Origin: Paratrimastix pyriformis
Taxonomy: Eukaryota; Preaxostyla; Paratrimastigidae
Length of the DNA stretch: 64,000 nucleotides
NCBI GenBank assembly: GCA_027972325.1
Contig: JAPMOS010000004.1
Location: 186,001 to 250,000 of the forward strand
Direction of reading: 5' to 3'
The position numbers were made by a program, and so were the translations under genes. The notes beneath the pieces are model-generated. The model saw only the letters and a list, made by a program, of their open reading frames with translations. It had not been told where the DNA came from and did not search any database. This document shows positions 34,800 through 45,200 of the stretch, piece after piece. The stretch's first letter is position 1, and each line of letters opens with the position of its first letter.

Positions 34800-36361
34800 A
34801 TGTCAGATTCCAGCGGGGACGAGGGCCGGGGCGAGTCTCGGGGCAAGATGCTCCAACGGCACAAGCGTGAACTGAAAGAGCTGCAGGGTCGGACGGCGGC
34901 CATTTTGCATGCAGTCAAAAAGAATGATAAGAAAGGCAAAGTTGAAGTCCAAGAGCGAGTTCGGGCGATGGAAGAGGAGGTAAAGAACCGGCACCTCAAA
35001 GAACTTGCTGATTATGTCTGTGGAGAGCTCATCATTCCCCTTGACTCCGACGGCAGGATGCCGCGTCTGTAGCGGGCGTGACTGTCGCAGCAGCAGCGGT
35101 CACCGTCGCCGCGGAAGATCCGAAGGGACCCAGTCGAGCTCAATTGAGGAGAGTCTGCATACAATGCCCTTCTTCTCGCCCCCGCTCACCACCCGGATCC
35201 GCTCGCAGGAGAAGCAGCAAGAGAAGGACATTGCCAGGGAACGCGAGATTGCCGAGATCCACGCAGCCGCGGGACCGAGTCTGGCGACCCGAGAAAACGA
35301 ACAACTCGCGGCGAAATTGGATCCCCTCCAGCTGGGCGTCGTCGAGGTCCGCTGCCCCGTCTCGAGTCGTGTTCCCAACCCTGCCTGGCACTGTCCCGTT
35401 CCCGTGGTCGGCTAGATTCGCTCCGATGGGCACTGCCTCTACCGGGCGTTGGCCCACCAACTCTCTCTGCATGCCGAGGCCGTGCCCGGGCGGCACACAG
35501 TCGAGGGCCTCCGTGCTCTGGCGGCCGACTATCTGAGGCAGCATCGGGACGAGTTCAGGCCCTTCATGGTCACCAACGCCGGCACAGAGATGACCGACGG
35601 TCCGCACCCCCCCCCCCCCCTCCTCCTCCTCCTCCTCTTCGCCTCGTCTCGCCTTGCCTCCCCCCTCGTGGAGATGCGGAGCAGGCGTCCTCATCTCCCT
35701 CATGTGGCGACGGGAACAGAGGAGTACACGAGGCACTGCGAGGAGGTCGCCTCGACCACCCAGTGGGGCGGCCAGACGGAGCTGATGGCCCTCGCCTCGG
35801 CCCTTCGCGTCAGGGTCAGCCCGGGGGCCGCGGGTTGGCCACAGGGGCTTGTGCTCGGGGCATCTCTTGGCCGCGATTCCTTCTCACCGCGCGGCCCCTT
35901 TCCGTCTCCGTCTCCTTCTCCTCCATTCCCGGACAGGTGGAGGCCTACACGGCCGACGGGGCGCCGCTTGTCTTTGGCGAGGAGTTCCCCACCATTCTGC
36001 GCGTCTCGTCTGTCGTCCCGCCCTCCGGGATCGGGTCGCTTGGTGGTGCCACCTCTCCCCCGGATTCCGTCATGCGTCCGGTTTTCTTGTCTTCCACGGT
36101 GGCACTCGCAGCTTCCACAAGCACCGCTACGCCCTGGGCGCCCACTACAACTCAGTCGTCGCTCGGGAACTCATCGCCGGCATGGCCCCCCAGACCCAGT
36201 CCGAGGAATTCATCTCCATCCCGGTCGCTGCCCCGGCCCCGGCGAGTACCGCGACTGCCGTGGCCACGGCTGCTGCCACCGCGGCTGTCCCCGCTCCTGG
36301 AGACTCAGGCGCTCCCGCAGCCAGCGTGCCCTCGGGCATCCCGGCTCCGCCATCAGCGTAG
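34800..36361 (+). CDS. OTUD6-type deubiquitinase (OTU domain)
   Basis: Cysteine protease that removes ubiquitin. Seven exons: 34800-35015, 35057-35152, 35209-35346, 35416-35599, 35720-35814, 35937-36007, 36112-36361. All phases agree, giving 349 residues. The N terminus has the helical OTUD6 signature: RHKRELKELQGRTAAILHAV then KNDKKGKVEVQERVRAMEEE, and KGPSRAQLRREKQQEKDIAR. The OTU core follows: IRSDGHCLYRALAHQL (Asp and catalytic Cys in DGHC), YTRHCEEVASTTQWGGQTEL, and RYALGAHYNSV (catalytic His in AHYNSV). All catalytic positions are present, so the enzyme looks active. A Pro/Ala-rich tail ends PSGIPAPPSA, TAG 36359-36361. The nearest relatives by pattern are OTUD6A/B. The last 9 coding bases overlap the convergent next gene. 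Confidence 0.93.
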
Positions 36362-37139
36362 ACCAAACCGGGCGAGCGTGGCGGAGATGTCGGCCAGGAG
36401 CCGCCCCGCCCCGGCGGGGATGTCGACCTTCTGGGCGGCCTCGTCCCAGACGTACCTGGAAACGTCATACCACGACTGAATCAGACGGCCCTGCGCCAGG
36501 AGGACCGCGTGGGAGCTACGGTGGAAGGAAGCAAAGTGAGCGGGCTGTCCGCGGAAGAAGCCGTTCGGATGGCGAACCGGTATTTGCCGCCCAGATTCCC
36601 CGTTCCCATGCCCAGGAACGCCTCGGGCTCGCGCAGAGGCCAGGGGAGGGTCGGGCCAGAGTGCAGAGGCGAGTCGGGCCAGAGGGTGGAGACAACCTGG
36701 GGTTTGTCATGCATGTACTCGGGTCCCACGCCCCCGCCGATGGGCCCGGGCATGTGCTCGCGGGCCCACCAACTTTCCAGCAAGGGAAGCCCGTCAAAGT
36801 ACCAATTGTAGTACGCGATACGATAGATGTCCAGAGTGCCGTTGGTCAAGGTCGCAAGAGAATCCATCAGGGCCCGGGCTCGCCGGGAGAAAACCGACCA
36901 TACTGCATCAATGAAAACCAGGGCCGGCTGTTCGTGTCCCAGAACCTCCGAAAGTTGCTGAAAAGACAGTGAGACGACACGCAGGTGGAGGCGGAAACGC
37001 AGACCTTTTCCGTGGTGAGTTGATTGAATCGCAATTGTTCGTCGGGGCTTGGGGCATAGGTGAAAACTCGCTGCTCGTCGTCACTATACCCCAAGCAGGT
37101 AGCAACCAAAACTAACAAAACACCGACTGAAAGAGCCAT
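36353..37139 (-). CDS. Secreted protein, unknown family
   Basis: The N terminus MALSVGVLLVLVATCLG is a signal peptide. Exon 1 (37139 to about 37003) ends NQLTTEK. A GTCTGC...CAG intron of about 47 bp leads to QLSEVLGHEQPALVFIDAVW, then LTNGTLDIYRIAYYNWYFDG. In the 3' part two frames are open. The more protein-like one needs a further intron near 36640-36720 and reads HPNGFFRGQPAHFASFHRSS, SWYDVSRYVWDEAAQKVDIP, ISATLARFGLR, with TGA at 36355-36353. The alternative stays in the first frame and stops at 36481. I prefer the first, which makes the gene overlap the OTUD6-type stop codon by 9 bp. Function unknown. Confidence 0.55.
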
Positions 37140-37615
37140 CTTCCGCACCCGGACAGGGGTGTCGACGACGACACGTGGCGGCCCAGGTTTTTGCAAAGAA
37201 ACCGCCAAGGGGGCGTCCCCGTGTTCGTTACTTCTGCACAAATGCAAATATAATAAGCCTCAAAGAGGAGTGGGGGAGAAGAGGAGCCAACAACAAGCAA
37301 CGGAGTCCATTCACCCTTGGTGGGGGCGGGCGCCCGACCCGACGGGAGAACAAGACGGGGTCCGGCGCGCCACACACCCCGGAGGGTCGGAGAACGAGGT
37401 GAGGAGAGACCCTCCGCGTCAGCGCAACGAAGCGGAGCAGACGAGGGGCACGCAAAAAAAGGTCACGGGGGGAAAAAAGGGGGCAGGCGGAGGGACCCTC
37501 CGCGCCCAGGGTAAATAAAAAAGGCGTTTGTTCGGGGAGTGGCCGGCCCTTGGGGCGGCCGCCGTGCGGGTTTACTGAGGTCTGCCCTCCCCCAAGTTGC
37601 CGGGTGAGGAGCGGC
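37140..37615. other. Intergenic region
   Basis: 476 bp between two minus-strand genes: the promoter side of the secreted-protein gene and the 3' side of the inositol-phosphate synthase gene. It is purine-rich on the top strand (37260-37520). I see no gene or repeat. Confidence 0.5.
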
Positions 37616-39459
37616 TTAGTGGTGGATGGCGGCGAAGGTGGGGACGGCGGGATGGCGGGCGGCCTCGACATTGCGCTCGAGGTTCATGAGGGTGTTGGGC
37701 TCCAGGCCGCGCAGGACCCGCAGCAGGTTCTCCAGGCACAGGCGCTGCTTGAAGAGGCTGTTGACCAGGGGCACGCCGGGGGCGACCAGGGGGGCCTTCA
37801 GCAGGAAGCCCAGGAAGGAGCCCATCAGGGGGTGGAAGGGCTGGTACTCCAGGGCCGACCCGGGGGCGCCGGCGGCGGCAACCTCAATCCGGGTGAAGAG
37901 CTCGATCTGCAAAAAAAAAGGAGAAACGCCGGCAGGTGATGATGCCCAAGCTCAAGGAGCCGGCCGTGACGGACCGTGCAGGCGAGGTCGATGATGACGG
38001 GGGCCGCCAGCAGGGAGTCCTCGCACACGTTGTGGATGGAGATGGTGTTCTTGCCGCCCATGGCGATCTCCGAGTAGTACTCGTCCATGGCCCGCTTGGA
38101 GTCCCCCACGGCCGGGCAGTACTTGATGATGACCAGGTGGTCGGGTCCGTCCTTCTTGCCCTCGGGGAAGAGGACCTGGTTGCCGGCGATCATGTCGTCG
38201 CACACGCTGGACTTGCTGATCTCCTTGCTCCGGAAGCAGCGCGGGTTGGCCAGGTTGGCGCCGTCGTTGTTGCCCAGGTGGTTGTACGAGACGACCGACA
38301 GGGGCTGCGCGGCAACAGAGGGTGAGTGAGGCCGGACGGGGAGGAGGAGACGGACCCGGATGCCCGAGCTGATGAGGAAATCAACGAGAACGCTCTTGAG
38401 CTTGGTTTGGCCCGTCTTGAAGTCCGAGCCGGCAATCGGGACGTGGTGGCGTGTGGCCAGGTCGACAACGCCGGGGACCAGGGTGTTCTGGGGGCTCCCG
38501 TTGACGAAGGCGCAGCCCTCAAGGATGGAGGCAACAGCAAACAGAGTCGAAGGGCTGATCTCGGCGTGGCTGGCATGGATGGCAGCCAGAAGATTGTCGG
38601 CAGAGTCATGGACACCAACAGTTTCCTAGTTTGAAGGTGGCCGCGTGATCAGCATCGAAATGTCAAACAACATGTCAGCTGACCTGGCAGAACCGCTCGG
38701 TGCTAGCGGTCCAAAGGACAACAATCTTGTCGAGGTGGTTGGCAGTCTTGAAGTTGCGGATGTCGGCCCGGAGATGCTCAACTGCCTCCCACCGGGACAG
38801 AGTGGCAGGGAGGGTGTTGTTGGCGCGCTCGCTCTGCTCGCTGGCAATAAAGTCGGGAATGTAGACAGAGGGAAGGGGAACCATGTGGCTATCGGGAAGA
38901 AAGAAAAAAGAAGAAGGACGAAGGTCACATAAGTATTATCAAAAACGAGCTGGCATACAAACCGCATCATGGGGGCCACTTGCTGCTGGAGGTTAATGTC
39001 CAGCACCTTGGCGCGGCGCATAGCATCAGCAAGGTTCATGTTGTTGATATCCCAGCCACCCACAACAATCTGAGTGGGGTCGACAAGGGGAACAAGCGAC
39101 TTGAAGGGAACAAACACCTCCTCTTCCCCGCAGAAGCCCAGTGAAGAAGTCGAGCACTGGAGGAGCGAGCCGAGGAAGTTGGCCTCCATGGGGCCGTCCT
39201 TCGTTTCCCAACGAACATGCTCGCGGTTGGCCAGAATCTGTGCAGTGACAGTGGTGCCGTTGTTGCCGCCAAGACCAATCATCATCAGGCCGAGCTTGGG
39301 AACGGTCTTCTGGGTCCGGAAGTGGATGGTCTGGATAGCGGGCTTGCACACCAATTTCCCATCAACGCGCTCAACATGCTGGGTGTGGGACTCGTAGACC
39401 GAGTGCAGCTCAGTAGCAGTCTCGGTGAGGTGAGGAGAAACGACAGAGAAGGACTCCAT
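37616..39459 (-). CDS. INO1: Myo-inositol-3-phosphate synthase
   Basis: NAD-dependent cyclase turning glucose 6-phosphate into inositol 3-phosphate, the committed step to inositol lipids. Five exons in transcript order: 39459-38963, 38888-38684, 38625-38356, 38304-37975, 37906-37616. All joins are in phase, giving 530 residues, the usual eukaryotic length. Motifs: [20 protein letters not shown] (NAD-binding glycine loop), [98 protein letters not shown] and [19 protein letters not shown]. All the family's signature segments are present, so it looks functional. Introns are 74, 58, 51 and 68 bp; three start GTC and one GTTTGT. Confidence 0.97.
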
Positions 39460-40285
39460 ATCCGATGTGCGTGAAATGAGCCGGGGGTAGCGACACTGTA
39501 TTGATGCTTGTTCTTTTTTCCGCCACTCAGTCAGTCAGTCTCGTGTTAATGCAGCCTCGTGTGAGGAGAAATTGCCACAAAGGTTTTTCCCCCCCATTTC
39601 CCCCTCACCTCACCACCCCCGATAGGCTTCACGTCATCGGCTCAAACGGCATCACCCCACCTCCTTCAGCACGGAGCCTGCTGGTCAACCTCGGCCTCGT
39701 GGTTGCGCTTGGGCGGTGTGCCACCATCCTAGGTCGCCCCGAAAGCAAGACCGGAAGAGAAGGGTGGATGGAAAGAGCGATGACCTAAGACTTCCCCCCC
39801 ACACACACATCTCCGCGCTGTCCCCCCCCCCCCCCCCCCCCCCCCTCCCCCCCCCCTCCCCCCCTCCCCTCCCTCCCTCCTCCTCCCTCCCTTCCCTCCT
39901 CTCCCTCCCTCCTCCCCCACTGCTTCCATGTGGGTATTACACTCCGCCGCGTAAGCCTTCGGTCAGCAGGAATAATGAGATAAGACCCTTTTCTTGTGCC
40001 CATCCCGCAAACCGTGGGAAGGGTAAACGAATCAAAATATCTTTACGCCCGGGGGGGGGCAGAGAAGTTTCCGAATATCCCCCGAAAACTCAATAAGTAC
40101 CGGCACCAAGGGGACGGGACGCTCTCGTTTGGGGGGAATCTAACTGCTCTTTTGTCGCGCACTTTTTCGTCTGGCCGGCTCGTTAACTTTTGGAGTTGTT
40201 GGAGTTGTTACCTGCCGGCCCCGCGGAAACGACCGGGGGGCAACTTGGTCGTCCTCACACCCGCCGCACAACCACAAACTGAGCG
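39460..40285. other. Divergent intergenic region with pyrimidine tract
   Basis: 826 bp between the INO1 start and the RNA ligase start, the longest non-coding gap I see. It includes (cagt)n at about 39529, and a C/T-only tract at about 39821-39917 with a 20-nt C run. I see no gene. Confidence 0.6.
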
Positions 40286-41259
40286 ATGGCCGAAATCAAC
40301 AAGTTCCCTCGCACGAAGCATCTGCTTGATATGGGCCACTCCGTTGGCCGGGACGATCTTTTAATGGATCCCCGCGAGGTTGCTCAATGGATCGGACAGG
40401 TCTGGGGGAGTGGGCTATCGATCTTGATTGACCATATTTCCCTTTAGAATCTTTCCGTTGAAGAAAAAATCGACGGGACGAATCTTGGTTTTTCTCTTGG
40501 CCCAGATGGCAGCATTCAAGTCCAAAACAGAAGCCACTATGTCACATCCAATTCGCAAACGCAATTTAAGGCACTGGACATTTGGATCAGCCAACATCGA
40601 GCTGAAATATACGAAGTCCGAGTGTTTCCTTCAGCCTTTTTGTTTCTTGACACTCATATAGCTTCTCGAGCCCGGTCGGATGCTTTTCGGGGAGTGGATG
40701 TACGCGAAACACTCGATTCCCTATGACAAGCTTCCTGGATACTTTGTGGCCTTTGATCTCTGGGATAATGCCCGGCAAGCTTATTTGAGTCGACAGGAAC
40801 GGGACAGACTTCTCTCGACCACGACTATCCCCGTCGTCCCGCTCATCTACGAAGGGGTTGTGCATTCAGAACAACAGGTCTGGTTCGTGGCCGTCTTGGT
40901 GGTGTGGAGCTTGCCGACCTGAGGCACACCCAACCGACATGCGCATACCCCGACCTGACCTCTCCTTATCCTTTCCCTCCCCTTGATCGTGGCCACCGCA
41001 ACGCGCTCCCGTACCGCCGTCGCTCTCTGGCGCTGCCGCACGCATCCTGCAGCTCCGTGATCTGGTCGCCCAAGGGACAAGCCGCTTCCGGACCGGGGCT
41101 CAGCCCTTGGAGGGGATTTATCTGCGATGGGACGATCCGGCGACGGGGCTGCTCGTTCGCCGGTCGAAGATCGTCCGGGCCGAGTTTATCGTGGGCATCG
41201 AAGAGGGGGACCACTGGACTTCCAAGACCCTCGTCCGCAATACGGTGGCCTTCGAATAG
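40286..41259 (+). CDS. ATP-dependent RNA ligase, small single-domain type
   Basis: Nucleotidyltransferase that joins RNA ends via a lysyl-AMP intermediate. Four exons: 40286-40399, 40448-40615, 40662-40877, 41053-41259, all in phase, giving 234 residues. Motif I is EKIDGTN with the nucleophile at Lys45. It is followed by GRMLFGEWMYAKHSIPYDKL, FVAFDLWD (motif III/IIIa region), EGIYLRW (motif IV) and VRRSKIVRAEFI (motif V). This arrangement fits the RNA_ligase family around T4 Rnl2 and the protist/bacterial Rnl5-like group. No separate C-terminal domain is present, so it is a minimal catalytic core. The role (RNA repair, editing or tRNA splicing) cannot be told from sequence. It converges on Cpn10 with 56 bp between stops. 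Confidence 0.85.
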
Positions 41260-41315
41260 AGTGAGCCGGCATTCAACTTTTCGGGGCATCGATGATGTAC
41301 ATGCAAATACAAAAA

Positions 41316-41653
41316 TTAATGGAACACTCCAAGCAACTCGTCGTCATGAAGAAGGAGGTAGTCCTTGTTCTCCCGCCTGATGGGGATTCCCCCCGTCTCC
41401 GGAAGGAGAACCTTGTCTCCCTTTTTGACGAGGGGGGGAAGCACTGTACCGTTGTTCGTGCGGTGGCCTATTTGGTGCGAATTCAACCCATAAAGGCCCT
41501 TGACGATGCCAGACCAATTCCGACGGCCTCGACAATACCTATTTTCACTGGCGTTTGCACTGTTGATGGAATAAGAACGCCGCCAAGCGCCCCTGTGACA
41601 TCGGCTTGGCGAACAAGGACCCGGTTGAGCAAAGGAACAAATGATTTTTCCAT
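41316..41653 (-). CDS. Cpn10 / GroES co-chaperonin
   Basis: The heptameric lid of the Cpn60 chaperonin, normally in mitochondria or related organelles. Exons 41653-41515 and 41467-41316 are separated by a 47-bp intron (GTCTGG...TAG) and give 96 residues, the usual single-domain length. Motifs: SFVPLLNRVLVRQAD (N-terminal strand), GGVLIPSTVQTPVKIGIVEA (mobile loop and following strand) and LVKKGDKVLLPETGG, ending DYLLLHDDELLGVFH. The protein begins almost at the domain (MEKSFVPLL), so no cleavable presequence is seen; Cpn10 often uses uncleaved internal signals. It is divergent from Atg8 with 94 bp between start codons. Confidence 0.94.
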
Positions 41654-41747
41654 AACGGGACTGCGATGATAGGAGGAACAACCTGTCAATACACCCTATT
41701 GATTCGGCTTTCGCAGCAAGCCGCCATCTTTCCCCGTTCACCATACA
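41654..41747. promoter_or_regulatory. Short divergent intergenic region (Cpn10 / Atg8)
   Basis: 94 bp between the two ATGs, likely a bidirectional promoter. It contains attgattcgg and an AT-richer centre. No known motif is assigned. Confidence 0.55.
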
Positions 41748-42217
41748 ATGCCTTCTGGACATCAGTCTCAGTTCAAGCAGCAGAAACCTTTCGAAATTCG
41801 CAAGAAGGAAGCCGAAAAGATGCGCAGGAAGTACCCTGATCGCATTCCTGTCATCTGTGAGCGCTATTTCAAGAGCACGTCAATTCCTCAGATCGATAAG
41901 ACCAAGTACCTGGTTCCTCAAGATAGTCTGTTCCCTGATTCTCTCGGGTTCACTCAAGTTTTCTCTCCCGCCGAAAGTGACCATCGGCCAGTTTATGTAC
42001 GTCATCCGGAAGCAGATTAAGCTTCCTCAAGGTTGTTTTTTCCTTTTACCTCTAGGCTTAATGACACATCGCCCCCTTAGACACATCAATTTTCCTTTTC
42101 TGTGATGATATTCTCCCCCCTTCGGCCGAGCTGATGAGCACGGTTTGGGAGGAGCACAAGGCTGACGATGGGTTCCTTTACCTTGTGTACAGTGCCGAGG
42201 GTGTCTTTGGTCAATGA
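41748..42217 (+). CDS. ATG8: Atg8 / GABARAP autophagy ubiquitin-like protein
   Basis: Ubiquitin-like modifier conjugated to phosphatidylethanolamine on autophagosomes. Exons 41748-41925, 41978-42031 and 42081-42217 join in phase to 122 residues. Motifs: [45 protein letters not shown] (hydrophobic LIR pocket), [16 protein letters not shown] and [14 protein letters not shown]. The penultimate Gly121 is followed by a single Gln, so Atg4 processing would remove one residue. Introns are 52 and 49 bp. Confidence 0.97.
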
Positions 42218-42264
42218 ATGACTGAGACCATTTGTCTTGACCGGGTTTTGTGATTTTCTGAATC

Positions 42265-45200
42265 TCATCGTTTGAGAACTTCCTTACGAGTGAACGAGCC
42301 GGGGCAGGTGACAAATTGTTTCATTTCCAAAGTGTACGGCGATGGAATCCGAGGGAGAGGAAGATGGGGTAGGGTTGGGGAGACAACAGCACCATAAACA
42401 CTTACAACACACTTTCGACCACAATGAAGCCGAAGATGCCTGACCGCTCGTTTTACAGGGAAGTCTCGGTCCCCAGGGGCGACGGCCCAGCCGGAACCGT
42501 AGACCGAGGGAGGTTGTGCCGGGGTGAGGCTGCAAAGAGGGGGGGTGATGAAGCGCAACGAACAAGCTGACAGACCCAAAGGTGGCCCGGGCAGAGGGGC
42601 GGGCTTGAGGGGAGACATGGGGGGGCCCATCTCGGCCACCGGGTGGCGTGGGGTGGCGGCCGGAGGCTTGCCGCTCGACGGGGAGGGAGAGGCGGGGGCA
42701 ATCTTGCCCGCTGAGGTGGAGGTGGAGGCGGAGGCGGAGGCGGAGGCGGAGGCGGAGGCGGCGGCGGCGGCGGAGGCAGAGGTAGAAGAAGGGGGTATCG
42801 GAGCGGGGCCCACGGCGGGCGGGGCCTGGGGGAGGGCCTGGGGGCCGGCTCGGGTTGGCTGGGGCTGGCGGGGCGATGGTGCCCAAGGGTCGCCGGCCGG
42901 CCGGCGCACCTCGAGGAGCGGTGCCGCTGCCGAGGCAGGGCTGCTGCGGGCCGTGGTGGACGCGACCGACGGCTCGGCGGCCTCCCGCACAGGCCCCGGG
43001 CCCGGAGGGCAGGTCAGGTCGGAGGGCGATGATCCGAGGAGGTCCTCCCCACCCGCGGGGGCGGCGCGCCCCTCGGCTCCGCCCTCGGACACCATGCGGA
43101 AGGTCTGGTAGAGCGGATGCACGTAGCGCAGCTGCTGCAGGTCCCAGGGGTCGGCCCGGCTGAGGGGCCCCAGGGTGGGCGTCCGCACGGCGAAGAGCGA
43201 CTGGGGTGGCCGGTAGCAGGCGGGGGGCAGCGCCCGGTGCTGCCTGTGCTCGCCCGCCACGTAGCCGGGCGGGGCGGCCGGCACGACGGTGGGACTGGCG
43301 GCCAGCAGCGGGTGCGGGCTGCCCTGGGCGGCGGGCAGCAGGGCGGCCGGGCTGCCCGAGCGGGACAGGAGCGACAGGGACGAGGCCGAGCAGGTGCTCC
43401 GCCGCCGGAGGGCCAGCCCCTGCGGAGAGCCCGGTGGGGCGCAGCTCGGGGGCGGGGGCGCGGTCTGGGCGGCTGCCCCTTGGGCCTGGGGCTGGGCTTG
43501 CGACGCTTGGGCGGACGGGGCCGGGGCGGCCTTGGGCTGGGCCTGGGGGGACGGGGACCCACCCGAGGCGGAGCCGGAGAAGTTGCTGTGGTGGTGGTGG
43601 TGGTGGTGGTGGGTGGAGGCGGAGTGCTGGGGGCGGCTCGGGGACGGGGCCGTGGTGATGGTGGTGGTGATGGTGGTCACCAGGTGCGGCTGCAGCGAGG
43701 CCAGCGGGAGGGCCGCCCCGGGCAGGGCGATTACATCCGACCCGGCCGACGCGGGGCCGCCCGGGCTGGCGGGGGACCCGGCCAGGAGGGTGGTCTCACC
43801 CCCCTCGGCGCCACCGTACTGCGGCCCGCCCCGCGGGGGGGTGGCACCGAGGGCCGGGTGATAAAGCACCACAGGCGAATGAAGCGGAGCGGGGGCCGAG
43901 GCCGGGGCCGCGGGGACGGCCGACAGGCCGCTGGTGTGTGCGCCGCCGGGTTGCCGTGGGGTGGTGGGAAGGGCGCAGCCGTCATCGCTGCCCAGGGTGG
44001 GCTCCTCTTCGGCGATGGGGGACGGCCCGGAGGCGACCAGGGTCGGGGGCGGGAAGACCATGGGCTGCCCCGAGGCCCCGGGGGCGGCCGGGCCGGGGGA
44101 CTCCAGGACCGAGGCCATGGACAGGGCCACCGAGGCAGACTCCTCCGAGACCGACAGGCTGCTGCGGCGGCGCCCCAGGGCTCCGAGCACTGCGCGCCGG
44201 TGGGTGCGGGGCGTGCGTGGTGAGGAAACGAGCGCTGTGGCTGTGTGGGGGCAGCTTCGGGGAGAGGTCTCACAGACCCTGCAAGTCGGACCCCAGCGGT
44301 TGCTGTTGCTGCTGCTCCTGCTGCTGCTGCTGTTGTTGTTGCTGTTGTTGCTGCGGGCCAATGAGGGTGCCCCGGGGGGCCGAGCGGGCGCTCCTTGGGG
44401 TGCGCGGGGTAGAGCTGAGAGCAGGGCTGGGGGCCGTGGCGCGGGGCGGCAGGGGCAGGGCGGCCAGCATGGTGGCCCGCTTGCGGTGGGGGGCGCACAG
44501 CGACTGGTAGGCCACCTCGTGGGCCTGGTAGAGGTACCGGTACCGGTTGTCCAGCCTGGCGCCCGCCCCGCCACGCCCCCCGCCACCCATCCCAGAGAGA
44601 AGACCCGCACGTCGGGTGTCAGCCCGGCGGCCCACGAGGCAGGCGGGCGGGCGGGCGGGCGGGCGGGGTGGGTGGGGTGGGGCGGGTGGGGCGGGTGGGG
44701 TGGCTGGGTGGGGTGGATGGGGTGGATGGGAGGGATGGGTGGGTGAGGAGGGGACGCGGGGCGGACTCCTTGAAGGCCCGCTCGCGGACAAGGTCGAACT
44801 CGTGGTCGTCGCGGGTCAGGCGCTTCTGCAGTTCGGCCGACTCGCGGCTCTGGTCGCTGCGGGCCCAAGGGGCGGGAATGGGGAAGAAGGATGAGGGACG
44901 GGCAGGGAGGGGTCGAGGAGGAGATCGAGAAGGTGTGTGTGTGTGTGTGGGGGCGGGCTCGGGGGGCGTGAGGGGCGGCGCGGACCTTGCAAGCTGGCCG
45001 CCCGAGCGCGGAAGCGCTCCCGCACCCGATCGGCGTGCTCCTGCCGCTCGCCGCGCTCCTGTGGGCCCCCACCACCAAACGCCCAGCCAGAAGGCGGGCG
45101 GTCGGCGATCAGCCCGTTCGGAGGGGAGGAGAAGGGGGAAAAGGGGCGGGCGCAGGGGGCGCGGGGGGGCGCGCGTTCGGGGGCCGGGCGGACGATGGCG

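Noticed and set aside
39821-39917. Pyrimidine-only tract as a gene or promoter
   Set aside because: Simple sequence with no open frame of interest; kept only as a note in the intergenic entry.
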